Shown piece by piece: positions 32,029-41,336 of a stretch of 64,000 nucleotides of DNA (position 1 is the first letter of the stretch; each line of letters starts with the position of its first letter). Below the pieces are notes generated by a model. That model saw only the letters and a program-made list of their open reading frames with translations, ran no database searches and was not told the origin of the DNA. The stretch is taken from NCBI GenBank assembly GCA_934394585.1, contig CAKRQU010000002.1:1-64000 (forward strand), read 5' to 3'. Source of the stretch: an uncultured Eubacteriales bacterium (GTDB lineage Bacteria > Bacillota > Clostridia > Oscillospirales > CAG-272). The position numbers were made by a program, and so were the translations under genes.

Positions 32029-33366
32029 TCACCTAAACCAATTTCTTACCGTAAGTTCTATCGGAACAACTATTCTTTCCACAGTCGTCGTGCTGTCATC
32101 CGGAGAATTGCCCCATAAATACCACGGTAACATATCTGCAAAAAAATGTCCTATGCTTCCTATAAATCCATTTGGTGGTGAGCCATTATATGTTCCCATA
32201 TCTTCCGGCGCAGTAACCATATTGCCATCGGCATCGTATATAACTTCCCTGTGACCGTCACCGCTCAAATATTTTACGTTCGGACCTTTAGCCAATGCAG
32301 TATTTTGATGACAAAGAGCTCTACCATCGTCTTGCCTACTCCAACCACTTTCTTGGGCTTCTTTCTCTGTCTGGGGAAGCTCCTCTATGGGCTGATTTTC
32401 ATTCCTGCTATAATGAATATTTTTAATTTTACCAATAAATGAATCCTCTGTCGGTATTTCTAATATATCGGCTGTATTGCGAATATAATGTTCTATATTT
32501 ATTGCTAAATCAATAGAATCATGATACTGATCTGAAATAACTTGCAATGTATCGCCGGCAAATTTTTTACTGCTTCCTTTGAACGAATCCCAAAGATCGG
32601 ATAAATTTGTATCACCTTTAACACAAGATATTACGCTACTGCCGACACCGCATAAATATGATGATGTTACATTGCATTGATTTATAATATTATCTGCCGA
32701 ATTATCAACAAACTCTACTGCTTTTTTTAATGTTGATACGGTGTTATCGTAAATAGCCACTAATTTGTTTTTGACATTATTAAAAAACTCTTTAGCGCTA
32801 TGCCCGCTCGGATCAGCATACTTTATCGGATCGTTGTTGCAATACGTATACAGGTTCAGCGATAAGGGAAAGCCCGGTACAGCGTAATTCCACCCATCCT
32901 GCTGGGTAAATCTGCCTGTTTCAGCATCGTAGTAGCGGGCACGCAGATATACTGTTTTTGTTTCGATATCGTAGTATTCTGCGCAGTAGCGGAATACGTT
33001 CGTATCAAATACATCGGGGTTTTCTTCCACGCCGAATGCATCATATTTATACCGCTTTATCACGGCGCCGCCCGCATTTGCCAGCGCTATCACATCGCCG
33101 TGCCCGTTGAAGCGGTAGTATGTTTTTGTGCTTCCATCTCTGGCGTATACGAGCGTCAGCGCGCGGATATAATATACGTTTTCTGCACCCATATCGGCTA
33201 CTATATTGCCATTATCCCACGCATGCGCTTTGCCCTGTATACTGTGGCGCAGTCCGTCGGGGCGATAGGTATAGTACGTCACCGATGTGCCGTCCAAGCT
33301 GTATGTTATCTGCATACCGAAAAGATCGTAGCTGTATGCGCCCGCATAATCGCCGCCCGATATCAC
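32029..33366 (-). CDS. Displaced RHS C-terminal cassette 4
   Basis: Core homology runs from 33429 to 32800 and is the longest among the cassettes. It ends NNDPIKYADPSGH. The tip of 255 residues begins with a helical part. It ends with a compact domain: GWSRQDDGRALCHQNTA, YLSGDGHREVIYDADGN, MGTYNGSPPN and MLPWYLWGNSPDD. That last pattern recurs, to my recollection, at the C-termini of other polymorphic toxins, but I cannot name the activity. The codon at 33366 (GTG) is internal to the core. A TAG lies just upstream of the junction. Confidence 0.75.
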   Translation of the reverse strand: MISGGDYAGAYSYDLFGMQITYSLDGTSVTYYTYRPDGLRHSIQGKAHAWDNGNIVADMGAENVYYIRALTLVYARDGSTKTYYRFNGHGDVIALANAGGAVIKRYKYDAFGVEENPDVFDTNVFRYCAEYYDIETKTVYLRARYYDAETGRFTQQDGWNYAVPGFPLSLNLYTYCNNDPIKYADPSGHSAKEFFNNVKNKLVAIYDNTVSTLKKAVEFVDNSADNIINQCNVTSSYLCGVGSSVISCVKGDTNLSDLWDSFKGSSKKFAGDTLQVISDQYHDSIDLAINIEHYIRNTADILEIPTEDSFIGKIKNIHYSRNENQPIEELPQTEKEAQESGWSRQDDGRALCHQNTALAKGPNVKYLSGDGHREVIYDADGNMVTAPEDMGTYNGSPPNGFIGSIGHFFADMLPWYLWGNSPDDSTTTVERIVVPIELTVRNWFR

Positions 33367-33429
33367 CGTCAGCAGATTGCCGTTCGCATCGTAGGTATAC
33401 AGCTTCGCATTTGCCGCGCCTGTCTGCGA
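32800..33429 (-). repeat. RHS core repeat, copy in cassette 4
   Basis: About 630 bp matching 36054-36683 of the full-length gene. Similarity ends at TGTCTGCGA (33421-33429). Confidence 0.9.
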
Positions 33430-33473
33430 ATTTGCCTAATTGCCAAAACGCACGCCGTCGTTAATTCTGTATT

Positions 33474-33782
33474 TTAAAACACCACTTTGATTTTTTCTTT
33501 TTTCAATTGCTTATTTACAACATTTAAAAATTTCTTGCATTCGCCGGGTATCTTTTCGACAAATTTTATTGATATTTCAAATTCTTTTATTCCGTCGCCG
33601 AATGATTCTTTATACTGCTCGCTTTCTATAAAAGACAAATATGCGTTTATCTTTTCTTGCAACAGCATCAGATGCCCCGTCAGATCCGACCAATCTGTCG
33701 AATCAAATATGGCAAGGCAAAGTTTTTTGCCGTTTTTCTCCGTTCCCGCCGCATCAATTTCGTTTGTTTTTTCTACTGACAT
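33474..33782 (-). CDS. DUF6572-like small protein
   Basis: A 102-residue soluble protein: MSVEKTNEIDAAGTEKNGKK, then LCLAIFDSTDWSDLTGHL, LLQEKINAYLSFIESEQ and a C-terminal amphipathic part. The IDA-G, L-I-D-W and LLQEK-NAYL-FIESE pattern fits what I know of DUF6572, a family found in contact-dependent toxin loci. GGGGAGG precedes the ATG. It has no TM segment. It may protect against a tip now lost or act with its neighbours. Confidence 0.7.
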   Translation of the reverse strand: MSVEKTNEIDAAGTEKNGKKLCLAIFDSTDWSDLTGHLMLLQEKINAYLSFIESEQYKESFGDGIKEFEISIKFVEKIPGECKKFLNVVNKQLKKEKIKVVF

Positions 33783-33836
33783 TTTTGTTTCCTCCCCAAT
33801 TAATTTAAAATTTATATGGAATCACGGTACGCTCCG

Positions 33837-34367
33837 TTACGAAACGTATTTCACCCCGTATTCATTTAATTTTCTTAAAATATCTTCCTTTTCTGCCAAA
33901 TAGCAAACAGGACCATACGACCGGATTAAAGTATTTTCCGTAAAATTTTCAGAGCGGAAGCTGATATATATAAATGAAAACGGATGTATGGTGGCATACG
34001 CCTTATTTGACATCCAGACAGGTTTTTTATTTTTCTTTTCGGAAAAAATCATCGCCTCATTTACCGCCTCGGTGCTGAAATGCGATATGTAGTTCTGAAT
34101 ATGAATGTTTTTGAAATCCGACCAATTATACATCTTTTTATATCGACCGAATTTCGCGCAAATTCCGGAAGGCATTATAAAAAGCGTTTTTTCATTTGCA
34201 AAGTAATCCAAAAATAACAGCAAACCAAAAACAACGGATAATACAATCCCGAATATAATGCTGAATGCCACCGCCACCACAACTCCGGCAAGTATCAGTA
34301 CGGCAAAGCATAAAATATAATACCCGTGCCTTTCTTTACTTGGTTTTATTACAATACAGTCATCCAT
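33837..34367 (-). CDS. Two-TM protein with PH-like domain (immunity-type paralogue)
   Basis: A 176-residue protein with TM segments at about 17-38 and 40-60. A cytoplasmic domain follows with GICAKFGRYKKMYNWSDFKNIHI and MIFSEKKNKKPVW. The order of two TM helices, a WSD-I segment and an IFSEKK segment links it distantly to the MKKY-type proteins at 34419, 29862 and 28217. GAGGAGA precedes the ATG. It lies in the stretch of small genes right behind the full-length RHS gene. Confidence 0.65.
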   Translation of the reverse strand: MDDCIVIKPSKERHGYYILCFAVLILAGVVVAVAFSIIFGIVLSVVFGLLLFLDYFANEKTLFIMPSGICAKFGRYKKMYNWSDFKNIHIQNYISHFSTEAVNEAMIFSEKKNKKPVWMSNKAYATIHPFSFIYISFRSENFTENTLIRSYGPVCYLAEKEDILRKLNEYGVKYVS

Positions 34368-34418
34368 AAATATCTCCTCATCTTATGTAAATGTGATAAT
34401 CGCTTTCTTTCGCTTGTC

Positions 34419-35033
34419 CTAATTTCGCAAATGCTCAACCTCGATATTAAAATCGGGATAATATTTTTTTATATCAAATAAAGATTCCTCATTATATTGA
34501 ACCGACAAAAAAGTCTTCTCTATTTTAATTTCACAGCGTTTTTTTGCATTTTTGTCCAACTTCTTTTCGGAAAAATATATAACCTTTGGATTAAAAGCAG
34601 CGGTAAAAAAGAGATCGATAATAAAGGAAATAACAATATCAAGCACCGTTCGCGAACCATTGCCGCTGCCGTGCCATTCATGAGTTTCGCTGGCAGCGGT
34701 TATTACGCCGCTTTCGGCTATATCAGCCCATTTGTATATACGGTTTTCCCTACCTTCGGCATCAAAAATATGTATTCCGTTTTCGTCATATCCGACCGAA
34801 GAAAAACCGAGTGATTTCTGCCTGAGAACAGAAATAAATGCTGTTATTGCAATACTGAATATAAGCACAAAAAGAATTTCAAACATTATTATCCCCAAAA
34901 CAGAAATATCGGGAAAAACTTTGATGCCGATTACTATATTTGAAATAAGCGCTGCAAGCGCAAATATACCGCTGAAAATCAGAGCTGTATAAAATTGCGT
35001 TTTTGCATATTTAATGACAGGATATTTTTTCAT
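34419..35033 (-). CDS. Two-TM MKKY-type protein behind the full-length RHS gene (immunity-type)
   Basis: A 204-residue protein. The ATG at 35033 (MKKYPVIKYAKTQFY) is chosen by its AAAAGG site; an in-frame ATG at 35138 lies in the preceding gene. Two TM segments, a cytoplasmic GIHIFDAEGRENRIYKWADI strand region, and KVIYFSEKKLDKNAKKR. It is a third member of the family coupled to cassettes 2 and 3, and could protect against a tip once carried by the main gene. Confidence 0.68.
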   Translation of the reverse strand: MKKYPVIKYAKTQFYTALIFSGIFALAALISNIVIGIKVFPDISVLGIIMFEILFVLIFSIAITAFISVLRQKSLGFSSVGYDENGIHIFDAEGRENRIYKWADIAESGVITAASETHEWHGSGNGSRTVLDIVISFIIDLFFTAAFNPKVIYFSEKKLDKNAKKRCEIKIEKTFLSVQYNEESLFDIKKYYPDFNIEVEHLRN

Positions 35034-35068
35034 GCCTTTTCGCCTCTCTTTTGTGCTGTTTTTCGGAT

Positions 35069-35434
35069 TTACAGCTTTTTTATATGCAAATCCCGAAAAT
35101 AAAATGATATGCTGCCGTCCTCGATTTCCCTCAGACAATATCGCATTTCCGCCGAATATCCGTTTTCGCTGTTATCTGTGATTTCAATATCATCCGGAAA
35201 AACAGACTCGGATAAATTTTTCAAAGCCAATCCCGTTACGCCGTAAAAATAACAGCCGTAAAGCTCGGCACCCAAATTGCCGTAAACAGCTATTTTTATA
35301 AAGATATTGTAATATTCTTCTATGTCATCTTTATAATATCTGATTTCGATCAGATCTGCCTCGGGGTTTGCCTTCTCTTTGAAATAATCGTATAAAGTAT
35401 GTACATTTTTATTTGATGCTGAATTGCCTTCCAT
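35069..35434 (-). CDS. Candidate immunity protein for the full-length RHS tip
   Basis: A 121-residue soluble protein with no recognised family, acidic and beta-rich, ending SFYFRDLHIKKL. The start at 35434 (MEGNSASNK) is chosen because AAGGAG lies seven bases upstream. That places the start 26 bases inside the 3' end of the RHS coding sequence in another frame, so the two are tightly coupled. Position and size make it the cognate immunity protein of the tip now in place. Confidence 0.72.
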   Translation of the reverse strand: MEGNSASNKNVHTLYDYFKEKANPEADLIEIRYYKDDIEEYYNIFIKIAVYGNLGAELYGCYFYGVTGLALKNLSESVFPDDIEITDNSENGYSAEMRYCLREIEDGSISFYFRDLHIKKL

Positions 35435-38400
35435 AAATATCTCCTTTGCCATAACTGCGATAATGTATATGTGGATTACAGTGATCAGGTCTACCATGAT
35501 TTGTATAATCAATTCTTATACTTTGCCTTCCGGCGGAATCATATATCACTGTAGATCTTTCTACATTTCCGGTTTTTACATTATATTTTCCATATTCGAC
35601 CTTATCATTTGGCGTTCCGTATAAAGGTGCGTTTCTTTCCCAATATTCTTCAGGCACAAATGTATCATTAGAATCTACATAACTTGAATCATCTTTGAAA
35701 TCATCTTCGCAATAACTATATCCAGATGTGGTATTTGATGAACTGTCATCATAAAATTGTAACGGATTATTTACTATAAACTCCGTTCCCAATGATGCTA
35801 CCGTCACACATGCAAATTCAAGATATCCATAGGTGCGCTCACCCAGATCGTCCTTTAGTTGATTCTTGCCGGTAACTGCTTCATAAGCATCAAACGCTCC
35901 AAAAGCAACGCTTCCCAAACCTGCTAAAGTAGTTACTGCTACAGCAGCAGTTGCCATAGCAGTTATAGGTGCAGCAGCCGTCGCAACCGCTACTGCCACC
36001 ACTCCCATTGCGATAGTAGCAACAGATTCCAATAATTTTCCCCAGTCTGGCCAGCGACCGCTGGGGTCTATCATATTTATCGGATCATTATTGCAATACG
36101 TATACAGGTTCAGCGATAAGGGAAAGCCCGGTACAGCGTAATTCCACCCGTCCTGCTGGGTAAATCTGCCTGTTTCAGCATCGTAGTAGCGGGCGCGCAG
36201 ATATACTGTCTTTGTTTCGATATCGTAGTATTCTGCGCAGTAGCGGAATACGTTCGTATCAAATACATCGGGGTTTTCTTCCACGCCGAATGCGTCATAT
36301 TTATACCGCTTTATCACGGCACCGCTCGCATTTGCCAGCGCTATCACATCGCCGTGCCCATTGAAGCGGTAGTATGTTTTTGTGCTTCCATCTTTTGCGT
36401 ATACGAGCGTCAGCGCACGGATATAATATACGGTTTCTGCGCCCATATCGGCTACTATATTGCCATTATCCCACGCATGCGCTTTGCCTTGTATGCTGTG
36501 GCGCAGTCCGTCGGGGCGATAGGTATAATACGTCACCGATGTGCCGTCCAAGCTGTATGTTATCTGCATACCGAAAAGATCGTAGCTGTATGCGCCCGCA
36601 TAATCGCCGCCCGATATCACCGTCAGCAGATTGCCGTTCGCATCGTATGTATACAGCTTCGCATTTGCCGCGCCTGTCTGCGAGATGAGGCGGTTATTGT
36701 CATCGTAGGTATACACGACAGTGCTTCCGTTTCGAGTGACAGTGGCTCTGTTGCCCGCCGCGTCGTAGGTGTATGTCACCATGCGGCTGTCTGTGCCGTC
36801 GGTCATGCTTTCCGTTTTCAGCCGTCCGAGGTCGTCATACGCGTATGCGCTTATCCGCCCGTTTTCTCCTGTTATGCTTTTTACATTGCCGCTCAGGTAA
36901 TATTCGTATGCATCCTCGCGCCACAGCACGCCGTTTACATGAGTTTTCATGTTGCTAAGCAGATTTGCCGCATTGTATGTATACGTGATGACGCTGCCGT
37001 CGTCTTTTATCTCGCTCGTGCGATTGCCCACCGCGTCGTATGTGTACTGCACAAAAGGCTCGTGTATTATCACGGTTTCCTCTATGTGCGTTTCCGTCAC
37101 GATAAGGTGGCTATTGTCATATCTGCCGATGTATACGTAGCAGGTCCACAGACCGTTCGGATATTCTTCCGTAGAATTTTCGTAATCGCTAAACAGAGTG
37201 ACAATAGTTTCGCCTGCCTCATTCAGGATATATGTCGGTCTGCGAAGAACATAATCGGACAATCCCTCGGCGGGCATGGGGCGGACAATAGTGGGATAAG
37301 TGATTATTTCCCCGCTTTCGAGAGTCTGCTCCGTGCGGTAACTGCCGCTGTATGATGTGCCGTCGAATGTGACCGTGCCGATGGTATTGATATCATCTGG
37401 ATCCATTGCCCAGCTTTCGGGGCAGAAATAACTGCGCGTATTTGTGCGCGTATCGATGATTTCCACTCTGTTTCGCACAGGGTCGGTTTGCGTGATGGTA
37501 TATTCGCCCGATGTCAGCTCGGTATTGTATACGGGAGTGACGACGGTGGTCACGCTTTCGCTATGAAGCTCCTTTTCGTATACGGATATCACTCTGCCGA
37601 GCGCATCGTAAGTATAGCCGAGCCAGCTGACGAGAATATCATTGCGATACAGCTTATGCTCTGTGCGCAGATCGCGGGAATTATAGAAATATTCGTTTTT
37701 CACGGAGGTATTCCCGCTTATTTCCGTTTCGGATATCATTCTGCCAAGCGAATCGTAGGCATATTGCAGCGTGACATTTTCGTTTTGCTTTGTAAGCACC
37801 GCGCCCGTGGCGCTGTATGTGTATGTGAGCAGTTTTGTCTGGCTGCCGGCTTTTTCCGCCTTTTCGGAAACGGTGCGCAACATGCTGTCGTAAGTGTATG
37901 TGAATTTTGTGCCGTTTCGGTCGTGCTTTTCGATGAGAGTGCCGTCCGGACGGTAAACGAAAGTTTCCTCGGCGCCGAGCGCGTCGGTTATTTTTGTCTT
38001 TCTGCCGAATAAATCGTAGGAGTAGCTCGTGGTTTTCCCGCCAGCCGTCATGGTGAGCATAAACCCCGCCGCGTCGTAGGTATATGTGCTCACGAGCGCT
38101 GCACTCGCGCCGTCATAAGCCGTGGAGGAAAGAAGATTTCCCATGCTGTCGTAAGTATTTACCGTGCGGCTGTATGTCGCTTCCGCGCCGATGGCATTAT
38201 TTTGCCTGCGCTCCTCTGTCACTCTGCCGAGTATATCGTAAATGAAATACGCCGTGGAGGTTATTTCGCCATCGAGCGGCGCTGTTTCGCTCGTTTTTCT
38301 GCCGAGTATGTCGTAGGTGTAAGCGGTGGTATTGCCGCGCGCATCCGTCACCGAAAGCAGATTGCCGCGCATGTCGTAGGTTTTTGCCGTTATATTTCCG

Positions 38401-41336
38401 AGAGCGTCGATTATCTGCGTGACATTTCCCGCATAATCGCAGACGTATCGAGTAATCTCTCCCGAAAAAAGCTTTATCGAGATGACATTGCCGAAATTGT
38501 CGTATGTGTATTCGTTTGCATACTCCTCTGTCCCGTTTATGCGCGATTTGCGCACGACAAAGCCGCAACTGTCGGTATATTCCGCCGTAACTGCGGAAGG
38601 CGCGCCGCTGTCGCCGACAATCGTGGTCTGTGTCCTGAAAAGTCCGTCCTCCGTAACGGTATACGAAACATTTGTCTGCATGACAATTCTGTTTTCCGCG
38701 TCATACTCTTTTTTGGAAATGAGCCTGTCGAGAATATCGTATTCGTATACGGTTTTGCCTCCGCCGTATTTTATATCGGAAGAAAGCCTGCCGTATTCGT
38801 CATAAGTATGCGATTCCAGAATGGTTTCACCGTGCTTTACGGCGACGAGATTGCCGTATCCGTTATAAATATATGTCAGCGTAAGTCCGCTTCGCGATGT
38901 CACCGCGGCGGTATTTGCCACTGCGTCATAAGAGTAAATTTCCGTACTGCCGTTTGCATACGTCACGGAAAGCAATCTGCCGCGCAGGTCATAAGTTTTG
39001 GCTGTGGTATTTCCCTGCGCATCCGTCACGGCAAGCAATCTGCCCGCCGCGTCGTAGGTATAGCTTTCGGTATACTGCGTCCCCGAAATACTCATGCCCG
39101 CGCAATACGGGATATTGTCGGAAAACGCAAAAACCGTCACCGTATTTCCGCCCGTATTATGCTCTGTTTTCAGGACGATATTTCCGCGCCCGTCGTATAC
39201 ATAATCAATATGCGATTTCAGATTTCCGTTTGCATAAATCTTTTCGGCAGCGACGGATTTTTTATCATCAGTCAGCGTATATACGACGGATATTTTCGTA
39301 TCGGCATCCTGATAAGATGTTTCCGAGGTAACCATGCCGTATCGTGCATCGTAAACGTAATTTACTGTTTTGCCCGATATTTCTTTATGCCTTGTCACAT
39401 TGCCTTTCGCATCGTAAGAAAAACTTTCCGTTCCGATACGGGCATACTGCCCGCCCGAGGCATAATCCTCGTATATCACTTCGCTTTTCAGCAGATACGA
39501 ATTATACGATATCGTGTCTTTTTTCAGTACGATTTCCGCACCTGAATTTTCGTTTCTCGCCGTTTTGAAAATCTCGATGCAGAGATTATCCCTGCCGAAT
39601 TTATAATGGGTCCTCTTTTTGCCGTCCTGCGATAACACATCGGCGGTATAATCTTCAAAGCCGTCAAAGTACGCTTTTCTTTCCGCGTCGCCAAGACTGT
39701 TTGAATATACCATATCATAGTAATCGGAAGCGCCGCTGTATGTATAGAAATTTTTTATCTCGCCGGAAACGGTATCGTATCTTTCCGATACGGCAAACGT
39801 CGTATCAGTGCCGTTGCTTCCCCATGAATGGAATATATCCAGATAATCATAATCCGTGGTATCGCCGCAGGGATATGTAACGCGGGAAATAAGCCTGTAC
39901 TGCGTGCTCACTGCCACGCTTTCGCCCCAGTTGTCCGGCGTCCCCTTTGCTGCGCACGAAACGCCGGTTTTATCGCCGTAATATTCAAAAGATGTTGTTT
40001 CCGTTTCGCCGTACCGCAGAAAATCGAGCGTCCTGCCCGAATCATCCGAGCCGGAAAAACCGAAAAACACATCTTCGTTTCCGTCGGCGGAAACGCGCGC
40101 CACGGTGCCGCTTTCATTATATATTATGTTTATGCTTCTGCCGAAATCGTCCGACAGCGAAGAAATACACGGTTTGTCGCCTATATTTGTAAATGTATAT
40201 TTTATCGTATTTCCGTATCTGTCGGAAAAACATATCGCATTTCCGTCGGAATCGAAATAATATTTTTCTCCGTGCTTTGTTTCCGCGAGAAACGCAGCCT
40301 GTTTTCCGCATACCGTATCGGAAACCGCGCTTATCGTCATATCGGAGATTTTGCGGTTTTCAAATGTCAGATTTTTTATTCTGTAGCTCTCTCCGCCTAT
40401 ATAGAGCATATAATATTTGTCCGTGACGGAATTATCATATACTTTCAGCTTTTCGAGCGCGGGAATATCAAATTTCCACCCGGGTGCCAGCCCGTTTGAA
40501 GGCGAAAAGCTCTTTCTCGGCGCCGAAACGGGAAGCGGCGTTCTGAATTCGCCGTAATTTATTCCCGTATCCGCATAATAAATCGCATCCCTGCCCTCGT
40601 ATATTACGGCTGTGCCGTAATTATTCACATAGGGCTGAAGCGCCCGCCACATTTCCTTTTCGGTATCGACATATATGTAATTTGTTTCGCCGTAATAACA
40701 TACCGCATCACCGTTTTCATCGGTGGTAACGAGCATTTCGCCGTGGCAGACAAAATAACATGTATAAAAGCTTTCCGTCCATGAAACATCGGTAGTATTG
40801 CTTTCCGAAGAATTGTATATGAGCGAAAGAGAAAGGTCCGCCCCGCCGGAGCCGGCTATTCCCGCAAGCGGGAAAGAAAGCGAAAGATTTCCCGTCATCA
40901 CATCGATGCTTTCGCTCTTACCGACACTCATCAGCATTGGGATATGATCGTTTTTGAGATATTTCCGCATGTCGGAAATATTCACACTGAGCGTACCGTC
41001 GCCCGTGGAATTTATCTGCTCACCGTCGGTGCGCATTCCCGTCGCGGGAAGCGATGATGAAAATTTTTCGTATACCGCATCGGCTCTTTTGCCCGAAAGA
41101 AGGAGGACATTGCCGCTCGTCAGATCATCTTTGAATTTCTCCACGCGGGATTTCCATCCGCTTCCGGTATAATATACGGCGCCCGACATTTCATCTCCCG
41201 AAATATCGCGCATATCGGAAATAATTCCGCCTGCCGCATCCGCTCTTTCGGATTCAGAAGTAAAATCGACAGCGCAAATAAGCACGGAAAAACCGGGCAT
41301 GGTAATAAGCACCGCGAGCGCGAGGAATAATGTCAA
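35409..41336 (-). CDS. Full-length secreted RHS/YD-repeat polymorphic toxin
   Basis: About 1975 residues. An N-terminal hydrophobic signal (TLFLALAVLITMPGFSVLIC) is followed by a YNSSES-type opening domain near 150. Long arrays of YD repeats (YTYDAAGRL, YDALGRVISV and the like) lead to the RHS-associated core ending RARYYDAETGRFTQQDGW, then NNDPINMIDPSGR at about residue 1761. The 214-residue tip has an alanine-rich hydrophobic stretch (SVATIAMGVVAVAVATAAAP) and a final domain with IDYTNHGRPDHCNPHIH, a His-rich motif suggesting a nuclease. The called start is TTG at 41336 without a good ribosome site. An ATG at 41367 is out of frame by one T in a run of six. It resembles WapA-like cell-wall toxins of Firmicutes. 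Confidence 0.9.
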   Translation of the reverse strand: MTLFLALAVLITMPGFSVLICAVDFTSESERADAAGGIISDMRDISGDEMSGAVYYTGSGWKSRVEKFKDDLTSGNVLLLSGKRADAVYEKFSSSLPATGMRTDGEQINSTGDGTLSVNISDMRKYLKNDHIPMLMSVGKSESIDVMTGNLSLSFPLAGIAGSGGADLSLSLIYNSSESNTTDVSWTESFYTCYFVCHGEMLVTTDENGDAVCYYGETNYIYVDTEKEMWRALQPYVNNYGTAVIYEGRDAIYYADTGINYGEFRTPLPVSAPRKSFSPSNGLAPGWKFDIPALEKLKVYDNSVTDKYYMLYIGGESYRIKNLTFENRKISDMTISAVSDTVCGKQAAFLAETKHGEKYYFDSDGNAICFSDRYGNTIKYTFTNIGDKPCISSLSDDFGRSINIIYNESGTVARVSADGNEDVFFGFSGSDDSGRTLDFLRYGETETTSFEYYGDKTGVSCAAKGTPDNWGESVAVSTQYRLISRVTYPCGDTTDYDYLDIFHSWGSNGTDTTFAVSERYDTVSGEIKNFYTYSGASDYYDMVYSNSLGDAERKAYFDGFEDYTADVLSQDGKKRTHYKFGRDNLCIEIFKTARNENSGAEIVLKKDTISYNSYLLKSEVIYEDYASGGQYARIGTESFSYDAKGNVTRHKEISGKTVNYVYDARYGMVTSETSYQDADTKISVVYTLTDDKKSVAAEKIYANGNLKSHIDYVYDGRGNIVLKTEHNTGGNTVTVFAFSDNIPYCAGMSISGTQYTESYTYDAAGRLLAVTDAQGNTTAKTYDLRGRLLSVTYANGSTEIYSYDAVANTAAVTSRSGLTLTYIYNGYGNLVAVKHGETILESHTYDEYGRLSSDIKYGGGKTVYEYDILDRLISKKEYDAENRIVMQTNVSYTVTEDGLFRTQTTIVGDSGAPSAVTAEYTDSCGFVVRKSRINGTEEYANEYTYDNFGNVISIKLFSGEITRYVCDYAGNVTQIIDALGNITAKTYDMRGNLLSVTDARGNTTAYTYDILGRKTSETAPLDGEITSTAYFIYDILGRVTEERRQNNAIGAEATYSRTVNTYDSMGNLLSSTAYDGASAALVSTYTYDAAGFMLTMTAGGKTTSYSYDLFGRKTKITDALGAEETFVYRPDGTLIEKHDRNGTKFTYTYDSMLRTVSEKAEKAGSQTKLLTYTYSATGAVLTKQNENVTLQYAYDSLGRMISETEISGNTSVKNEYFYNSRDLRTEHKLYRNDILVSWLGYTYDALGRVISVYEKELHSESVTTVVTPVYNTELTSGEYTITQTDPVRNRVEIIDTRTNTRSYFCPESWAMDPDDINTIGTVTFDGTSYSGSYRTEQTLESGEIITYPTIVRPMPAEGLSDYVLRRPTYILNEAGETIVTLFSDYENSTEEYPNGLWTCYVYIGRYDNSHLIVTETHIEETVIIHEPFVQYTYDAVGNRTSEIKDDGSVITYTYNAANLLSNMKTHVNGVLWREDAYEYYLSGNVKSITGENGRISAYAYDDLGRLKTESMTDGTDSRMVTYTYDAAGNRATVTRNGSTVVYTYDDNNRLISQTGAANAKLYTYDANGNLLTVISGGDYAGAYSYDLFGMQITYSLDGTSVTYYTYRPDGLRHSIQGKAHAWDNGNIVADMGAETVYYIRALTLVYAKDGSTKTYYRFNGHGDVIALANASGAVIKRYKYDAFGVEENPDVFDTNVFRYCAEYYDIETKTVYLRARYYDAETGRFTQQDGWNYAVPGFPLSLNLYTYCNNDPINMIDPSGRWPDWGKLLESVATIAMGVVAVAVATAAAPITAMATAAVAVTTLAGLGSVAFGAFDAYEAVTGKNQLKDDLGERTYGYLEFACVTVASLGTEFIVNNPLQFYDDSSSNTTSGYSYCEDDFKDDSSYVDSNDTFVPEEYWERNAPLYGTPNDKVEYGKYNVKTGNVERSTVIYDSAGRQSIRIDYTNHGRPDHCNPHIHYRSYGKGDIYGRQFSIK
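36054..36683 (-). repeat. RHS core segment of the full-length gene (parent of the cassette copies)
   Basis: This 630-bp stretch of the intact gene has copies in all four downstream cassettes: 32800-33429 (whole), 29298-29864 (most), and 30947-31414 and 27117-27585 (shorter). Homologous recombination between them would swap the tip. Confidence 0.9.

Noticed and set aside
25484..33429. Insertion sequences as the cause of the repeated blocks
   Set aside because: The repeats are copies of RHS core coding sequence. No transposase frame or terminal inverted repeat was found.
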